A DNA stretch of 64,000 nt, from positions 62,001-126,000 of the forward strand of contig JAJFHE010000054.1 of NCBI GenBank assembly GCA_021775755.1, given 5' to 3'. Shown here one piece after another: positions 34,608 through 43,990 of this stretch (positions within the stretch are counted from its first letter, which is position 1; each line of letters starts with the position of its first letter). The stretch comes from Hyphomicrobiales bacterium. GTDB lineage: Bacteria > Pseudomonadota > Alphaproteobacteria > Rhizobiales > JAJFHB01. The position numbers and the translations under genes were made by a program. The notes beneath the pieces are model-generated. The model was not told the DNA's origin. It ran no database searches and was given only the letters and a program-made list of their open reading frames with translations.

Positions 34608-35347
34608 AAGATCGCCCCCTCCGCATCGATCTGCGTACCCATATAGGCGTGGCGCACCAGTTCACTGGCCTTGATGTGGTCGGATGCGCCCTCGTCGATG
34701 ATCACACCGGAATCAAGCACATTGATGTGGTCACACACCTCAAGCACCAGCCCGATATTGTGCTCGATTAGAAGCACACCGCAGCCAAGCTCGGCGATAA
34801 TGCGGCGGATCAGTGCAATCAGGTCAGATGCCTCCTCTTCCGACATGCCGGCTGCCGGCTCATCGAGCAGCACGAATTTCGGGCTCTCCATGAGCGCACG
34901 GCCGATCGCGACGCGGCGCTCATCGGTATAGGGCAAAGAACCGGCGATCGTTTCGGCGAGCAGTGAAATGCCGATCCACTCAAGCATTTCCATCGCCTTC
35001 TGCGCCGCTTCGCGGCGGCGCAGGCCAAGGCCGACACCTGTCACCTCAAGATTGTCGAGAACGGAGAGATCGCCAAACAACCGTCCCGACTGAAAAGTTC
35101 GCGCAATGCCGATGTGGCGGATCTTGTGAGCCGCAAGGCCGGACAAGTCCTGCGCGTCCATCAGCACCCGGCCTTCACTTGGCTTCTGGAACCCGGTGAG
35201 AACATTGACGAGCGTGGTCTTGCCCGCGCCGTTCGGGCCGATAAGACCGGTCACCCTGCCTGCGGGCACGTCAAGGCTGACACTCGACAGAGCCCGAAGC
35301 CCATCGAACGAAACCGAGACCGTATCCGCACGCAAAGTGTCAGCCAT
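34604..35347 (-). CDS. livG: ABC transporter ATP-binding protein (LivG)
   Basis: 247 aa from ATG 35347 (preceded by AAAGGGA); the frame extends upstream without function. Walker A GPNGAGKTT at about 40-48, Q-loop in GIARTFQSGRLF, Walker B KFVLLDEPAAGMSEEE and switch LLIEHNIGLVLEVC. The ABC signature is unusual: where LivG normally has LSYG-Q, this reads LPYTDERRVAIGRALM. This degenerate signature suggests that ATP is hydrolysed mainly at the LivF-signature site. It lies 10 bases after hyuA. Confidence 0.92.
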   Translation of the reverse strand: MADTLRADTVSVSFDGLRALSSVSLDVPAGRVTGLIGPNGAGKTTLVNVLTGFQKPSEGRVLMDAQDLSGLAAHKIRHIGIARTFQSGRLFGDLSVLDNLEVTGVGLGLRRREAAQKAMEMLEWIGISLLAETIAGSLPYTDERRVAIGRALMESPKFVLLDEPAAGMSEEEASDLIALIRRIIAELGCGVLLIEHNIGLVLEVCDHINVLDSGVIIDEGASDHIKASELVRHAYMGTQIDAEGAIL

Positions 35348-35357
35348 AAACGTCCCT

Positions 35358-37439
35358 TTACTTCTTGCCGCGCTTGATGATGTAGGAGCCATTGGCATCG
35401 AGCTTGGCGCCCCATCCCGGCTGTACGACAATCGTCGTCGTTTCTTCCTCGATCACCGCCGGCCCTTTGATGGACGCACCTGCACCAAGTGCCCCGCCAT
35501 CGTAGACGGGCGTCTTCTGCGCCTTGCCGTTGGCACTGAATATAGCCTTGCGGTGGCCCTTAAGCGCTTTCTTCGGCGACGCGCCCTTACCGATGCGCGG
35601 CGGCTTCGGTTTGTCCACCAGCCCGTAGAGAGTGCTTTCGATGTTCACCACCTCGACATCGTTGTGGCGTTCCGAATAGGTGTAGAGCTGTTCGTGGCGC
35701 TGGTGGAATGCTTCCTTCACACGCTCGATCGATTTTGAGTTGATCGCGAACTTGTCGATTTCGACCGTGCACTCGTGCACCTGACCGACATAGCGCATCT
35801 CGATGCTGCGGCTGATTGCGATCTTCGACTTCTTGAAGCCGTCCGCCACGAGATGCTCGACGCCCTGCGCCTCGATCTCCTTGTAAAGCTTGTCGATGCG
35901 CTGGTAGGCGGCGGTATTGTCGAGCCGCACCGGCGCCGTTGCCATGTAGTTGTACTTCACATCGGAAATAATCTGGCCGAAGGCGCACAGGCCCGAGGCA
36001 AGCTTGGGCAGGACGATCATGTCGATGCCCATTTCCTCGGCAATTGCCGTGATGTGGGCAGCCGTTGCGCCGCCGGCGCCGACGAGTACGAAGTCGCGGG
36101 GGTCGTAGCCACGCTCCACAGATACGCGACGAATGCCGTTGACCATGTTGGAGTTGACGATGGTGAACATGCCATAGGCCGCCTGTTCGACCGACAGGTC
36201 GAGCGGGTCCGCGATCCGCGATTTCACCGCCGCATGCGCTTTGTCGCTGTCAAGCGGCAACCGGCCACCGACAAGGCCGTCCGGGTTGAGATATCCGAGC
36301 ACCAGATTGGCATCCGAGACGGTCGGTTCCGTACCACCCTGATCGTAACATGCGGGCCCGGGTTCGGCGCCCGCGCTTTGCGGCCCCATTTGCAGAAGGC
36401 CCATCTCGTCGATCCGGCCGATGGAACCGCCTCCCGCGCCCAGGGTTTCGACCTGGATCATCGGCACACCGATCCTGTAGCGCAGGAAATCGATGTTCTT
36501 GTTGAGGTTGGTGACGCCGTCCTTGGTCAAAGTGATGTCGAATGACGTGCCGCCCATATCGACGGTAATAACGTTGTTTTTCTTGAATGGAGCGGCAACG
36601 TAAAGCCCTGCCGTCGGTGCCGAAGCCGGCCCAGAATTGATCGCATAAACCGACCGGTCCGTCATCGCTTGACCAACGGCAAGCCCGCCATTCGATTGGA
36701 AATAGCGCACCGGATATTTCGCACCGAGGCTCTGGAAATAGTCGTCGATAGAGTCGACGTATTTCTTCAGGATCGGTGCAAGATAGGCATTGGTGATTGC
36801 CGTCGAGGTGCGTGTGTACTCGCGCACCTGCGGGTAAAGCTGCGAACCCACAGTGAGAACCGTATCGGGCATCATCTCCCGCACGATCTGCCCTGCGCGT
36901 TCCTCATGTGCCGGATTGAGAACCGACCACACAAACGACACCGCGACGGTTTCGACACCTTCGCTGAGGAAGTGTTCGCACGCGTCGCGCACGTCCTGCT
37001 CGTTCATCGGCGTACGCACGGACCCGTCGGAAATGACGCGCTCGTTCACGCCCTTGCGCAGGTAGCGCGGCACCAGCATGACAGCAGGTGGATATTGCGC
37101 GTCATAGCGGTAGCCGTCTTCTTTATGACCAAGCCTGATTTCAATGGAATCTTCGTGACCTGCCGTGCAGATGAGCCCGGTTTTGGCGCCCGTGTGCTGG
37201 ATCAGTGCGTTAAGGCCGACCGTTGTACCGTTGATGCAGAGATCGCACTGCGAAACGATATCTTCAGCCGAGACGCCAAGATCTTCGGTGATGAGGGCCA
37301 ACCCGTTCTTGATCGCAAGCGTCGGATCGGCAGGGGTTGAAAGAGCCTTGTATAGCCGGACTTTGCCGGATTGGTCGGCGAGAACGAAATCGGTGAACGT
37401 GCCGCCGGCGTCGATGCCAAGTCTGTATTGTGTGCGCAT
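35358..37439 (-). CDS. hyuA: Hydantoinase/oxoprolinase subunit A (HyuA family)
   Basis: 693 aa. ATP-dependent amidohydrolase subunit of the N-methylhydantoinase/5-oxoprolinase/acetone-carboxylase superfamily. The ASKHA-type phosphate motifs DAGGTFTD (residues 11-18) and VDMGGTSFD (near 295) bind ATP, and GAGGGSIGRID and VLVGAGGATAAHI follow in the usual order. The C-terminal 130 residues end in the family's beta domain. It works with HyuB encoded 36 bases upstream. The substrate cannot be read; relatives open hydantoins, 5-oxoproline or caprolactam. It lies between hyuB and the liv transporter. Confidence 0.93.
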   Translation of the reverse strand: MRTQYRLGIDAGGTFTDFVLADQSGKVRLYKALSTPADPTLAIKNGLALITEDLGVSAEDIVSQCDLCINGTTVGLNALIQHTGAKTGLICTAGHEDSIEIRLGHKEDGYRYDAQYPPAVMLVPRYLRKGVNERVISDGSVRTPMNEQDVRDACEHFLSEGVETVAVSFVWSVLNPAHEERAGQIVREMMPDTVLTVGSQLYPQVREYTRTSTAITNAYLAPILKKYVDSIDDYFQSLGAKYPVRYFQSNGGLAVGQAMTDRSVYAINSGPASAPTAGLYVAAPFKKNNVITVDMGGTSFDITLTKDGVTNLNKNIDFLRYRIGVPMIQVETLGAGGGSIGRIDEMGLLQMGPQSAGAEPGPACYDQGGTEPTVSDANLVLGYLNPDGLVGGRLPLDSDKAHAAVKSRIADPLDLSVEQAAYGMFTIVNSNMVNGIRRVSVERGYDPRDFVLVGAGGATAAHITAIAEEMGIDMIVLPKLASGLCAFGQIISDVKYNYMATAPVRLDNTAAYQRIDKLYKEIEAQGVEHLVADGFKKSKIAISRSIEMRYVGQVHECTVEIDKFAINSKSIERVKEAFHQRHEQLYTYSERHNDVEVVNIESTLYGLVDKPKPPRIGKGASPKKALKGHRKAIFSANGKAQKTPVYDGGALGAGASIKGPAVIEEETTTIVVQPGWGAKLDANGSYIIKRGKK

Positions 37440-37475
37440 TGGATTACCTCGTCATATCTGGAGTGGAGTTCTCGC

Positions 37476-39278
37476 CTAAGCCGCCTTGCGGCCCAATTCG
37501 GCACGCAGCTTCTCAGTCGCTTTGAGATCCACCTGAAGGGTTTCTTCATCCGTTATGACGACGCCATAATCCTCCTTTGCTCCGTTGACTGACACCAGAC
37601 CGTTCTTCATATCCCAGACGATTTTGTCGACCGGGCGTTCCAGCGGGTTCCCGAAGCCGCCACCGCCGGGGTTCTTGTTGGCAGCCTTGTCGCCCGGGTT
37701 AATCGTCTCGATGACGTTTTCCTTGATCACGTCGACCTTATTGTTTCGCGTGATTTCAAGCCGTCCGACTTTCTGTTCGACCATACCGGATGCGGCGCCT
37801 GCCGCTCCCATGGCCGGGATCCTGCGGCCTTCGCCGAAGGTGATAAGTGTCATCGGTTTGTCGAGAGGCTCCACCTCCCAGCAGGTTCCCGAGCCGCCGC
37901 GGAATTTGCCCGCTCCACCTGAATCGATCATCAGGCTGTATTGGTGAATGATGATCGGATAGGAGTATTCGAGCAACTCGATGTCCCCGGACGTCAAAGC
38001 GCCAAAGCAGCATTCCGGCCCGCACGCGTGCCAGCCGTCCTGTTCCGGTGTGGCGCCGGCGCCTGAAATGATCGAGGCGAGCACCATGGTGACATACTCC
38101 TCATCATGGCGCGTGTCCCAGCCGGCGATGTTGCAGCCGTTGGCATGGCCCCATGAGGCGCTGACCTGCGAAGGTGCCGCCTTCTCGAACGCAAGCCTCA
38201 CCGCGTCGGTCAGGGTTTCCATCGGCGTCGTCGTGCAGTTCATATGCGGTGCCGGCGGCTTCGCGTTGCACAAAGAACCGTACTCACCCATGTCGACCGT
38301 AACGCCGCGATAGAGACCTTCATTGTAGGGAGGCGGCAACTGCGCAAACATCATCAGTCCGAGATAGACGCCCGAATAGGAATTCCCTTCATAGGAATTG
38401 ATGAAATAGGGGATCTGCGGCGGGCTCTCGATGGCGATGTGGCAGGTATCTTTCTTGATCGTGACTGTCGCGGTGATATCGAAATCGCCAAATCCGTGGC
38501 CCGCGTCTTCCAGAATCGCGGTTCCGACATAGGTACCGTCCTTGACCGCGCCAATGAGCGAGCGCATGTGCCGGTCGGCCATATCGAGCAATTCGGCAAT
38601 GCACGTCTGCACCTGCTTGACGCCGTATTTGTCGAGCAATGCAATGAGGTTGCGCTCGCCGACCTGGCAGGCCCCGATCAGGGCGTTGAAGTCGCCTTCC
38701 TGGTCGCGCCGGGCGCGCATGTTTGTGAGCAGCATGTTGACGATATCGTCGCGCGGCACACCCTTGTCCCAGATCTTGATCGGCGGAATGCGCAGGCCTT
38801 CGGCAAAGATCTCTTTCGCATCGGGGTTGTAGCCTGCCGGAACCGGGCCGCCGATATCGGTCAGATGGCCCTTGCAGACGGTCCAGAAGACGTGCTTGCC
38901 CTTGTAGAAGACCGGCTTGTACATGCACAGGTCGATGATGTGGCTTCCGGCGTAGTCGGGATCGTTGTGCAAGATCAGATCGCCAGGATTGATGTCGCCG
39001 TCGAAATAACTGGAGACCGCCTTCATGGCCGGAATGAGCGAGCCCAGATGGATCGGAATATCCTGTCCCTGCAGGATCATTTCCGGTGTGTGGTTGAAGA
39101 GCGCGGTGGAATAGTCGTGCGCCAGATTGAACACGCTTGAGCGTGCCGTCTTCTCAAGCGACAGCGTCATTTCGCGCTGTGTCGTCTCCAGCACACCGCG
39201 CACTACCGACAATGTAATCGGATCGACTTTCGGCGTACGTTTTGCCGGTTTTTTGGACTTGGATTTGCTCTTTGCCAT
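37476..39278 (-). CDS. hyuB: Hydantoinase/oxoprolinase subunit B (HyuB family)
   Basis: 600 aa. Typical family order: RSSVFNLAHDYSTALFNHTPEMILQGQDIPIHLGSL, GDLILHNDPDYAGSHIIDLCMYKPVF (metal-binding DPxxxGSHxxD motif near residue 100), the histidine/aspartate block VCKGHLTDIGGPVPAGYNPDAKEIFAEGLRIPP, and GGGGFGNPLERP near the end. N-terminal lysine-rich tail. GCGAGGAAATC precedes the ATG. First gene of the hyuBA-livGFHMK operon, divergent from an AraC regulator 220 bases away that probably controls it. Confidence 0.93.
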   Translation of the reverse strand: MAKSKSKSKKPAKRTPKVDPITLSVVRGVLETTQREMTLSLEKTARSSVFNLAHDYSTALFNHTPEMILQGQDIPIHLGSLIPAMKAVSSYFDGDINPGDLILHNDPDYAGSHIIDLCMYKPVFYKGKHVFWTVCKGHLTDIGGPVPAGYNPDAKEIFAEGLRIPPIKIWDKGVPRDDIVNMLLTNMRARRDQEGDFNALIGACQVGERNLIALLDKYGVKQVQTCIAELLDMADRHMRSLIGAVKDGTYVGTAILEDAGHGFGDFDITATVTIKKDTCHIAIESPPQIPYFINSYEGNSYSGVYLGLMMFAQLPPPYNEGLYRGVTVDMGEYGSLCNAKPPAPHMNCTTTPMETLTDAVRLAFEKAAPSQVSASWGHANGCNIAGWDTRHDEEYVTMVLASIISGAGATPEQDGWHACGPECCFGALTSGDIELLEYSYPIIIHQYSLMIDSGGAGKFRGGSGTCWEVEPLDKPMTLITFGEGRRIPAMGAAGAASGMVEQKVGRLEITRNNKVDVIKENVIETINPGDKAANKNPGGGGFGNPLERPVDKIVWDMKNGLVSVNGAKEDYGVVITDEETLQVDLKATEKLRAELGRKAA

Positions 39279-39498
39279 GATTTCCTCGCTCTATCGTTCA
39301 CGCGGCTCGCCGCAAAAGCGGACCGTGCGGGTGCACGGCATTGGCCGCGAACAGTTGTGATGATTTGAGCTTAGAGCGCTCCGAGCAACCGAATCTTTGC
39401 CCTCCGCGTACGAACTCTTGATGCTGAGTGCACTTTTGCGCCACGCCATTGCGGCGATAACGCACGTCCCCTAAAATGCGCCGGCAAGGAAGTGCCGC

Positions 39499-40452
39499 AT
39501 GAAATCTGTGATCACCACGAAAGGCGTTGCCCCTGCCGGCCGTTCCAGGCACTGGCACGAAGCGATTGCCGACGCCTATTTTCCGCTCGATCTGCAGTTT
39601 CAGAAGCCCGACACCTTCAATGGCGAGCTTGTGAGCTGGACACTTGGCGATGTGTCGGTGTCCCGCCTCACCGCCGAGCCAATGGGCTACCGGCGCCTGC
39701 CGCGGCATCTGACGCGCGACAACGACGAACAGTATCTCATCACCATTCCCGCGCGCTCGGAGGTTTTCTTTTCCCAGTGCGGACACGATGTGCGCTGTAA
39801 CCCCGGCGGTTTTATCGTGGAGCGCAGCTACGAGCCCTACGAGTTCAGCCATTCCGAAGCGACGGACCTGTGGGTTATGAAAGTCGAGGGCCGCCAGCTT
39901 GAAGGGCGTATCCGGGCGCCGGGAAGATTCTGCAGCCTGCTGTTCGACGCCACCAATGGCGCTAACGGCTTGTTCGTCGACATGATGCACTTGATCCCCG
40001 CACGCTACGACATGATGTCGGAGGAAGCGCGCAACACGGTCGGGCAACAACTGGTCGACCTGTTTGTTCTGGCGCTGGAAAACGATGAACGCACGCTCAC
40101 GTCTGGCGCCTCCACGGTCCGCGCGGCGCATCTCACGCGCATTGAAAGCTATGCGCGCCATTTCTTGCGCGACCCTGCCCTCAATCCTGAAATGATCGCG
40201 CAGGGCTGCGGGATCTCGACGCGCTATCTGCATCAGCTGTTCCGCGACACAAACCAGACGCTTGGCCAGTGGATACGCAACCAGCGGCTGGCCGGCTGCC
40301 GGGAGGATCTGAAGGACCCGTCCAACCCGCAGACCATTGCCGAGGTCGCCTACCAATGGGGCTTCAGCGATCAGGCCCAATTTTCGCGTGCGTTCCGTAA
40401 CCATTTTGGTCTTTCGCCCAGAGAATTCCGGCATCTTCACCGCAACGGGTGA
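39499..40452 (+). CDS. AraC-family regulator of the hyu/liv operon (candidate)
   Basis: 317 aa. N-terminal AraC-binding-like domain (about 1-185; VEGRQLEGRIRAPGR lies in it) and two HTHs at about 210-310: NPEMIAQGCGISTRYLHQLFRDTNQTLGQWIRNQRLAGCREDL and TIAEVAYQWGFSDQAQFSRAFRNHFGLSPREFR. Its divergent position next to hyuB suggests it activates that operon in response to its substrate. It is convergent with pxpC downstream (35 bases between stops). Confidence 0.92.
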   Translation: MKSVITTKGVAPAGRSRHWHEAIADAYFPLDLQFQKPDTFNGELVSWTLGDVSVSRLTAEPMGYRRLPRHLTRDNDEQYLITIPARSEVFFSQCGHDVRCNPGGFIVERSYEPYEFSHSEATDLWVMKVEGRQLEGRIRAPGRFCSLLFDATNGANGLFVDMMHLIPARYDMMSEEARNTVGQQLVDLFVLALENDERTLTSGASTVRAAHLTRIESYARHFLRDPALNPEMIAQGCGISTRYLHQLFRDTNQTLGQWIRNQRLAGCREDLKDPSNPQTIAEVAYQWGFSDQAQFSRAFRNHFGLSPREFRHLHRNG

Positions 40453-40487
40453 CACCGGCTCCAGGCTCGTTTGCTCCTGTTTTTTGC

Positions 40488-41459
40488 TTAAGCCAATGCG
40501 GCAGCGATATTGTCGAGCAGCAGATGCCGCTCCTTGCGTGCGGCAAGCGCCCCTTCCATATCGACTTCAACAAATTTCGCCGGCATGTGCGGCTGCAGCT
40601 GACCGATCAGATCCATGTCGGCGGAGATCACGGTGCCGAGCATGAAGTAGCCGCCACCGGACACCGCATCGCGATGCAGCACGATCGGCTCGGTGCCGCC
40701 GGGCACCTGTATCGAACCGTAGGGATAACAGGCATCGACGATGTTTGAAGGATCGGAGCCCGCTCCGAACGGTTGCTCGCGTTCGACGAAGTCAAGCTTC
40801 CGGCCGCCGCGGAATCGGTATCCGATGCGGTCGGCTTCGGGCGCGACTTTCCAGGTGTCGGAAAAGAAGTTCTTGCCCGACACCTCGGTGAGCCGGTGCC
40901 AGTAGAGACCGGGAAGTACGCGCAACTCCGCGGGATTGCCGGGCATCCGCTGCAGGCCCGCGGGAACCGCACGTCCATCGCCCGGTCCGGCACCGCCGCC
41001 GAGAGGCAGCTCATCGTCCTTCTGCAACGCACGCCCCTGATGTCCGCCGAGCGCGCCCAGCGGATAGGTCGAGCGCGATCCCAGAACCACGGGCACATCG
41101 ACACCGCCCGAAATCGCAATGTAAGCCCGGGCACCTTCCTTCAGGAAATCGAACGACAGCACCTGCCCCTTCTTGACCGCAAAGGAACTCCAGGTTTTGC
41201 GAGGTTCGCCGTCCAATTTGGGCGGCAGTTCCGCTCCGGCGACCGCTACTGTCGCATCCTGCGTAAACTCAAGATCCGGCCCCATGAACACAGCTTCCAG
41301 TACCGCCGCACCGGGCTCATTGCCGACAAGCAGATTTGCCGCCTGCAGCGAAAACCGGTCCATGCCGCCTGAAAGCGGAATTCCGAGATGGTAATAGCCG
41401 GGCCGTCCGAGATCCTGCACCGTCGTCGCCAGCCCCGGCGAGATCACTTTAATTGTCAT
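40488..41459 (-). CDS. pxpC: Biotin-dependent carboxyltransferase-family protein (PxpC/KipA type)
   Basis: 323 aa from ATG 41459, overlapping the end of pxpB by eleven bases. Cyclophilin-like halves of the 5-oxoprolinase subunit C/urea-carboxylase CT family: TTVQDLGRPGYYHLGIPLSGGMDRFSLQAANLLVGN at about 10-45, then ARAYIAISGGVDVPVVLGSRSTYPLGALGGHQGRAL near 105-140. It works together with PxpB. Here it is in one operon with a biotin carboxylase and a biotin carrier, the arrangement of a biotin-dependent amidolyase. Last gene of the operon. Confidence 0.92.
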   Translation of the reverse strand: MTIKVISPGLATTVQDLGRPGYYHLGIPLSGGMDRFSLQAANLLVGNEPGAAVLEAVFMGPDLEFTQDATVAVAGAELPPKLDGEPRKTWSSFAVKKGQVLSFDFLKEGARAYIAISGGVDVPVVLGSRSTYPLGALGGHQGRALQKDDELPLGGGAGPGDGRAVPAGLQRMPGNPAELRVLPGLYWHRLTEVSGKNFFSDTWKVAPEADRIGYRFRGGRKLDFVEREQPFGAGSDPSNIVDACYPYGSIQVPGGTEPIVLHRDAVSGGGYFMLGTVISADMDLIGQLQPHMPAKFVEVDMEGALAARKERHLLLDNIAAALA

Positions 41460-42324
41460 AGAGAACCTCCTGGAGCTTGGAGTTGTAACCGTCGATATCC
41501 GCACCGAAGTCGCCGAGCGAAAAGGACACATCGCGCATCAACGGCTGGAATTTTCCGGCATCCACGTCTTCAACCGCCTGGTCATAGGCGTCGCGGTTGA
41601 TCGGCTTGAACTTCACGATGTCACCCGGCTTAAAGAGACACATAAAGTCCTGCAGATACGGGATCTCCTGGTTCGGATCGTAAATCGGCATCGGCGTCAC
41701 ACCGAACATCTGGTAGCCGCCGGCACCACGCACCGAGTAGATGCACGAGAAACAACCGCCATATCCAACGGTCAGTTTCGGCGTATCGGTTCTCGGGCTG
41801 AGATATTTCGGCACCTCGATCTGACGCGGCCGGTCGACCATCTGATAGAGGAACGGCAGTCCGGCAACGAAGCCCACCATCGAAACGAACCAGGGCGCGC
41901 CGGAATGCGCCGCGATGAACTCATCAACGGAACCGAAGTCGTTGATCCGGGCGGCATATTCTATGTCGGAACTGTTCGGGTCCTGATGGCGTTCGCGAAA
42001 CCGCATCAAGGTCTCGTGCGTCCACGGATCCTGATAGTAGACCGGCACTTCCATGATGCGCGTCTGCAGCGTGTTGTCACCGGACTCCGCCGCACTTTCC
42101 AGCGACTTCAGCTCCGCCAGCATGTCCTCGGGCGAAATCTCATCGGGATTGAACTTGATCTGCAACGACGCGTTGGCCGGGCAGATTTCCGTGACGCCCT
42201 TGATGGCGCTGTCGCGAACCGCGCTGGTCATCGACAAGCTCTTGAAAAACGCTTCAAGCGACATTTCTTCGTCGACTTCGACGAAAATGTGCTCATCGCC
42301 TCCAAATGTATATCTCGTCTTCAT
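41449..42324 (-). CDS. pxpB: 5-oxoprolinase subunit B-like (PxpB/KipI type)
   Basis: 291 aa. Carboxyltransferase domain 1 of the AHS1 family: EEMSLEAFFKSLSMTSAVRDSAIKGVTEICPANASLQIKF at the N-terminus, then DFGSVDEFIAAHSGAPWFVSMVGFVAGLPFLYQMVDRPRQIEVPKYLSPRTDTPKLTVGYGG and RGAGGYQMFGVTPMPIY. Longer than stand-alone PxpB (about 220 aa) because of an N-terminal extension and a ~50-residue C-terminal part. Encoded between the biotin carboxylase and pxpC, same strand, 19 bases from the former. Confidence 0.9.
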   Translation of the reverse strand: MKTRYTFGGDEHIFVEVDEEMSLEAFFKSLSMTSAVRDSAIKGVTEICPANASLQIKFNPDEISPEDMLAELKSLESAAESGDNTLQTRIMEVPVYYQDPWTHETLMRFRERHQDPNSSDIEYAARINDFGSVDEFIAAHSGAPWFVSMVGFVAGLPFLYQMVDRPRQIEVPKYLSPRTDTPKLTVGYGGCFSCIYSVRGAGGYQMFGVTPMPIYDPNQEIPYLQDFMCLFKPGDIVKFKPINRDAYDQAVEDVDAGKFQPLMRDVSFSLGDFGADIDGYNSKLQEVLYDN

Positions 42325-42343
42325 CCGTGAGCCACCTCCAGTT

Positions 42344-43708
42344 TCAGGTCAGGCGTGATGCGTTGTCTTCCAGCCAGCCTTCAAGCCAGCGGGTATGAAC
42401 AGAGCCCTCTTGCACGGCACCGTCCTTCGCCAGGGCGCAGAACAGCGGCTTCGTCGTCTTGACGCCTTCGATGTCGAGTTCGCCGAGCGCACGCGACAGG
42501 CGCGCAATGGCGTGGTCGCGGTCGTCGCCCCAGACGATCAGCTTGGCAAGCAGCGAGTCATAGAACGGCGGGATCGCATAGCCCGGGTAAAGCATGCTGT
42601 CGAAACGCACGCCCGGCCCGCCCGGCAGGCGCATGTTGCCGATCACGCCGGGGAACGGCATGAAGCCGTTGGAGGGATCTTCGGCGTTGATCCTCACCTC
42701 GATCGCGTGGCCGCGGCGCGCAATCGCGTCCTGGGTTATGTCAAGTTTCTTGCCGCCCGCGATCAGGATCATCTCGCGCACCAGATCGATGCCCGTAATT
42801 GCCTCCGTTACAGGATGCTCGACCTGAATGCGGGTGTTCATCTCGATGAAATAGAACTTGTCCGTTGCGTCATCGTAGAGATACTCCACAGTGCCCGCGC
42901 CGCTGTAATTAACCGCCTCAGCCAGCGCCACTGCGGAACTGCAAAGTTTGGCGCGTACGTTGTCGGGAACACTTGCCGCGGGCGCTTCTTCCCAAACTTT
43001 CTGGCGCCGGCGCTGCAGCGAACACTCGCGCTCGAACAGATGCACGACGTTCTCTCCGTCACCGAGTATCTGAACTTCAACGTGGCGCGCACGCTCAATA
43101 ACTTTTTCAACATAAAGGCCGCCATCGCCAAACGCCGACAAAGCCTCGGCGCTTGCCTGCGGCACCAGTGCCGCCACTTCTTCGGCATTCGCGGCAATTC
43201 GAATACCGCGCCCGCCGCCGCCGGCGGCCGCTTTGATCATGATCGGATAGCCGATCTCGGCGGCGATTGCCTTTACCTGCTCGACCCCTTCGATGCGTTC
43301 AGCACTTCCAGGCACCGTCGGCACACCGGCATCCTGCGCCGCGTGGCGTGCCGCCGCCTTGTCGCCCATCAGCGTGATCGCGTGTGCGCTCGGCCCGACG
43401 AACACCAGCCCCGCATCGGCGACGGCGCCCGCAAACTCCGCACTTTCGGCAAGAAAGCCGTAGCCTGGATGAACCGCATCGGCGCCCGTCTGGCGCGCCG
43501 CATCAAGCACTGCTTGCGCGTTCAGATAGGACTTTGCCGCCTGTGGAGGGCCAATCGAAACCGCTTCATCGGCGAGTTGCGCGGGCAGTGCGTCAGCATC
43601 GGCCTCGCTATGCACCTGCACCGTTGCAATGCCAAGTTCCTGCGCCGCCCGGATGATCCGCACCGCAATCTCGCCGCGATTGGCTATAAGCAGTTTTTTG
43701 ATTGGCAT
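42344..43708 (-). CDS. accC: Biotin carboxylase subunit (AccC type)
   Basis: 454 aa, the size of AccC. ATP-grasp fold: KLLIANRGEIAVRIIRAAQELGI at 5-27, the glycine-rich loop IMIKAAAGGGGRGIRI near 156-171, ERECSLQRRRQKVWEEAP, IEMNTRIQVEHPVTEAITGIDLV and RINAEDP. It carboxylates biotin with bicarbonate and ATP. Because it is embedded in a pxpA-BCCP-accC-pxpB-pxpC operon with no accA/accD, its partner is likely the PxpBC carboxyltransferase and not acetyl-CoA carboxylase. Confidence 0.94.
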   Translation of the reverse strand: MPIKKLLIANRGEIAVRIIRAAQELGIATVQVHSEADADALPAQLADEAVSIGPPQAAKSYLNAQAVLDAARQTGADAVHPGYGFLAESAEFAGAVADAGLVFVGPSAHAITLMGDKAAARHAAQDAGVPTVPGSAERIEGVEQVKAIAAEIGYPIMIKAAAGGGGRGIRIAANAEEVAALVPQASAEALSAFGDGGLYVEKVIERARHVEVQILGDGENVVHLFERECSLQRRRQKVWEEAPAASVPDNVRAKLCSSAVALAEAVNYSGAGTVEYLYDDATDKFYFIEMNTRIQVEHPVTEAITGIDLVREMILIAGGKKLDITQDAIARRGHAIEVRINAEDPSNGFMPFPGVIGNMRLPGGPGVRFDSMLYPGYAIPPFYDSLLAKLIVWGDDRDHAIARLSRALGELDIEGVKTTKPLFCALAKDGAVQEGSVHTRWLEGWLEDNASRLT

Positions 43709-43725
43709 CGTCCGGGGCCCGTTGC

Positions 43726-43968
43726 TCAGGTTTCGATCTCAACGAGCGGATTGCCCGCCATTATCGCGTCTTCATTTTCGGCCAGAAACTTTACTACCGT
43801 GCCAGCTTTATCGGCCGTTACTTCGTGAAAGGATTTCATCACCTCCACGAGCCCGATCACATCGCCCACCGCGATCGTGTCGCCGTCTTCCTTGAACGAG
43901 GGCTGATCGGGTGCCGGACGCCGGTAAAAGGTTCCAGGCAAGGGGGATAGGATCTGTTCCGTCGCCAT
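43726..43968 (-). CDS. Short biotin carboxyl carrier protein
   Basis: 80 aa, essentially a lone biotinyl/lipoyl domain. The biotin attachment motif is EVMKSFH, with the lysine at about residue 45 (GLVEVMKSF). Canonical AccB proteins are about 150 aa with an N-terminal linker, absent here. This is the carrier form seen in dedicated biotin-dependent amidolyase operons. It lies 17 bases upstream of the biotin carboxylase gene and 22 bases after pxpA. Confidence 0.9.
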   Translation of the reverse strand: MATEQILSPLPGTFYRRPAPDQPSFKEDGDTIAVGDVIGLVEVMKSFHEVTADKAGTVVKFLAENEDAIMAGNPLVEIET

Positions 43969-43990
43969 ATTCTGCTCTCCCTTTCAGGTC

